Positions 22,381-22,487 of a stretch of DNA of 22,487 nucleotides are shown here, piece by piece. The notes below the pieces were generated by a model. The model made no database searches. It was given only the letters and a program-made list of their open reading frames with translations, and had not been told where the DNA came from. The translations under genes and the position numbers were made by a program. The first letter of the stretch is position 1. Each line of letters opens with the position of its first letter. Origin of the DNA: Actinomycetota bacterium (GTDB taxonomy: Bacteria; Actinomycetota; Acidimicrobiia; Acidimicrobiales; Microtrichaceae); assembly GCA_005777415.1 (NCBI GenBank), contig SXMI01000201.1, forward strand, positions 1-22,487, read 5' to 3'.

Positions 22381-22487
22381 GCGCCGCCGACGTGCTCCGG
22401 AAGGAGGCCCGCTCCTTCCTCGAGGCGACGCTGACCGACGACCTGCGCTCCGAGATGACCCAGCGGGACCGGTCCCGCTCCTGGGCG
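22377..22487 (+). CDS. Probable acyl-CoA dehydrogenase N-terminus, cut by right edge
   Basis: ATG 22377 overlaps the previous stop (ATGA). The 37 visible codons begin MSAADVLRKEARSFLEATL and are open to the edge. The segment EARSFLEATL parallels ARAFLEAT in the preceding ACAD, so a third consecutive ACAD is likely. No catalytic region is in the window, so the family call is provisional. Confidence 0.6.
   Translation, partial: MSAADVLRKEARSFLEATLTDDLRSEMTQRDRSRSWA

Noticed and set aside
1..22487. Mobile element, CRISPR array, prophage or RNA genes
   Set aside because: I saw no transposase or integrase motifs, no spaced direct repeats and no tRNA- or rRNA-like segments. Nearly all sequence is accounted for by metabolic genes.

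Overview
This window is one strand-switching block of lipid or isoprenoid catabolism genes from a very GC-rich bacterium. GTG starts are frequent, 1-4 nt stop/start overlaps (GTGA, ATGA, TGATG) are common, and stops are almost always TGA. Those traits, the many FadE-like acyl-CoA dehydrogenases (ACADs), a CYP, the DUF35/thiolase pairs and a tandem TetR regulator point to an actinobacterium, perhaps Acidimicrobiia or a mycobacterial relative. The assignment is inferred from gene content only. I see no rRNA, tRNA, CRISPR array, insertion sequence or prophage.

Layout. (1) 1-2028, minus strand: a tandem-TetR regulator followed by an ACAD that runs off the left edge. (2) 2177-8957, plus strand: amidohydrolase, DUF35, Ltp-like thiolase broken by a premature TAA, acyl-CoA ligase, TesB thioesterase, DUF2889 protein, hotdog thioesterase. 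(3) 8991-12188, minus strand: second acyl-CoA ligase, cytochrome P450, 102-aa unknown protein. (4) 12257-13270, plus: aminoglycoside-phosphotransferase-like (APH-like) kinase. (5) 13320-13742, plus: MaoC hydratase, then the relic of an ACAD C-terminus on the minus strand. (6) 14029-17219, plus: MaoC-N hydratase, DUF35, SCP-x-type thiolase, alpha-methylacyl-CoA racemase-like CaiB/BaiF protein. (7) 17283-19895, minus: amidohydrolase and an ACAD10/11-like dehydrogenase. (8) 20024-right edge, plus: three consecutive ACAD genes, the last cut by the window.

The main finding is a 14-bp inverted repeat, TGAC[A/G]-N4-TGT[T/C]A followed by G, at 2118-2131, 12212-12225, 13292-13305, 13961-13974 and 19936-19949. 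One copy sits at every divergent or isolated operon start, so all eight transcription units can be explained by five sites. The obvious candidate regulator is the tandem TetR protein, which has the architecture of Mycobacterium tuberculosis Mce3R. I infer a single local regulon.

Taken together, the genes would oxidise a terminal methyl (CYP), activate the acid (two ligases), correct alpha-methyl stereochemistry (racemase), and run beta-oxidation with alpha2beta2-type ACADs, MaoC hydratases and DUF35-assisted thiolase or aldolase steps. Thioesterases would release CoA. The separate APH-like kinase and ACAD10/11-like genes suggest a side route for hydroxyacyl-CoA intermediates. This resembles sterol side-chain degradation, but no ring-degradation gene, no 3-hydroxyacyl-CoA dehydrogenase and no transporter lies in the window. 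The substrate is unknown.
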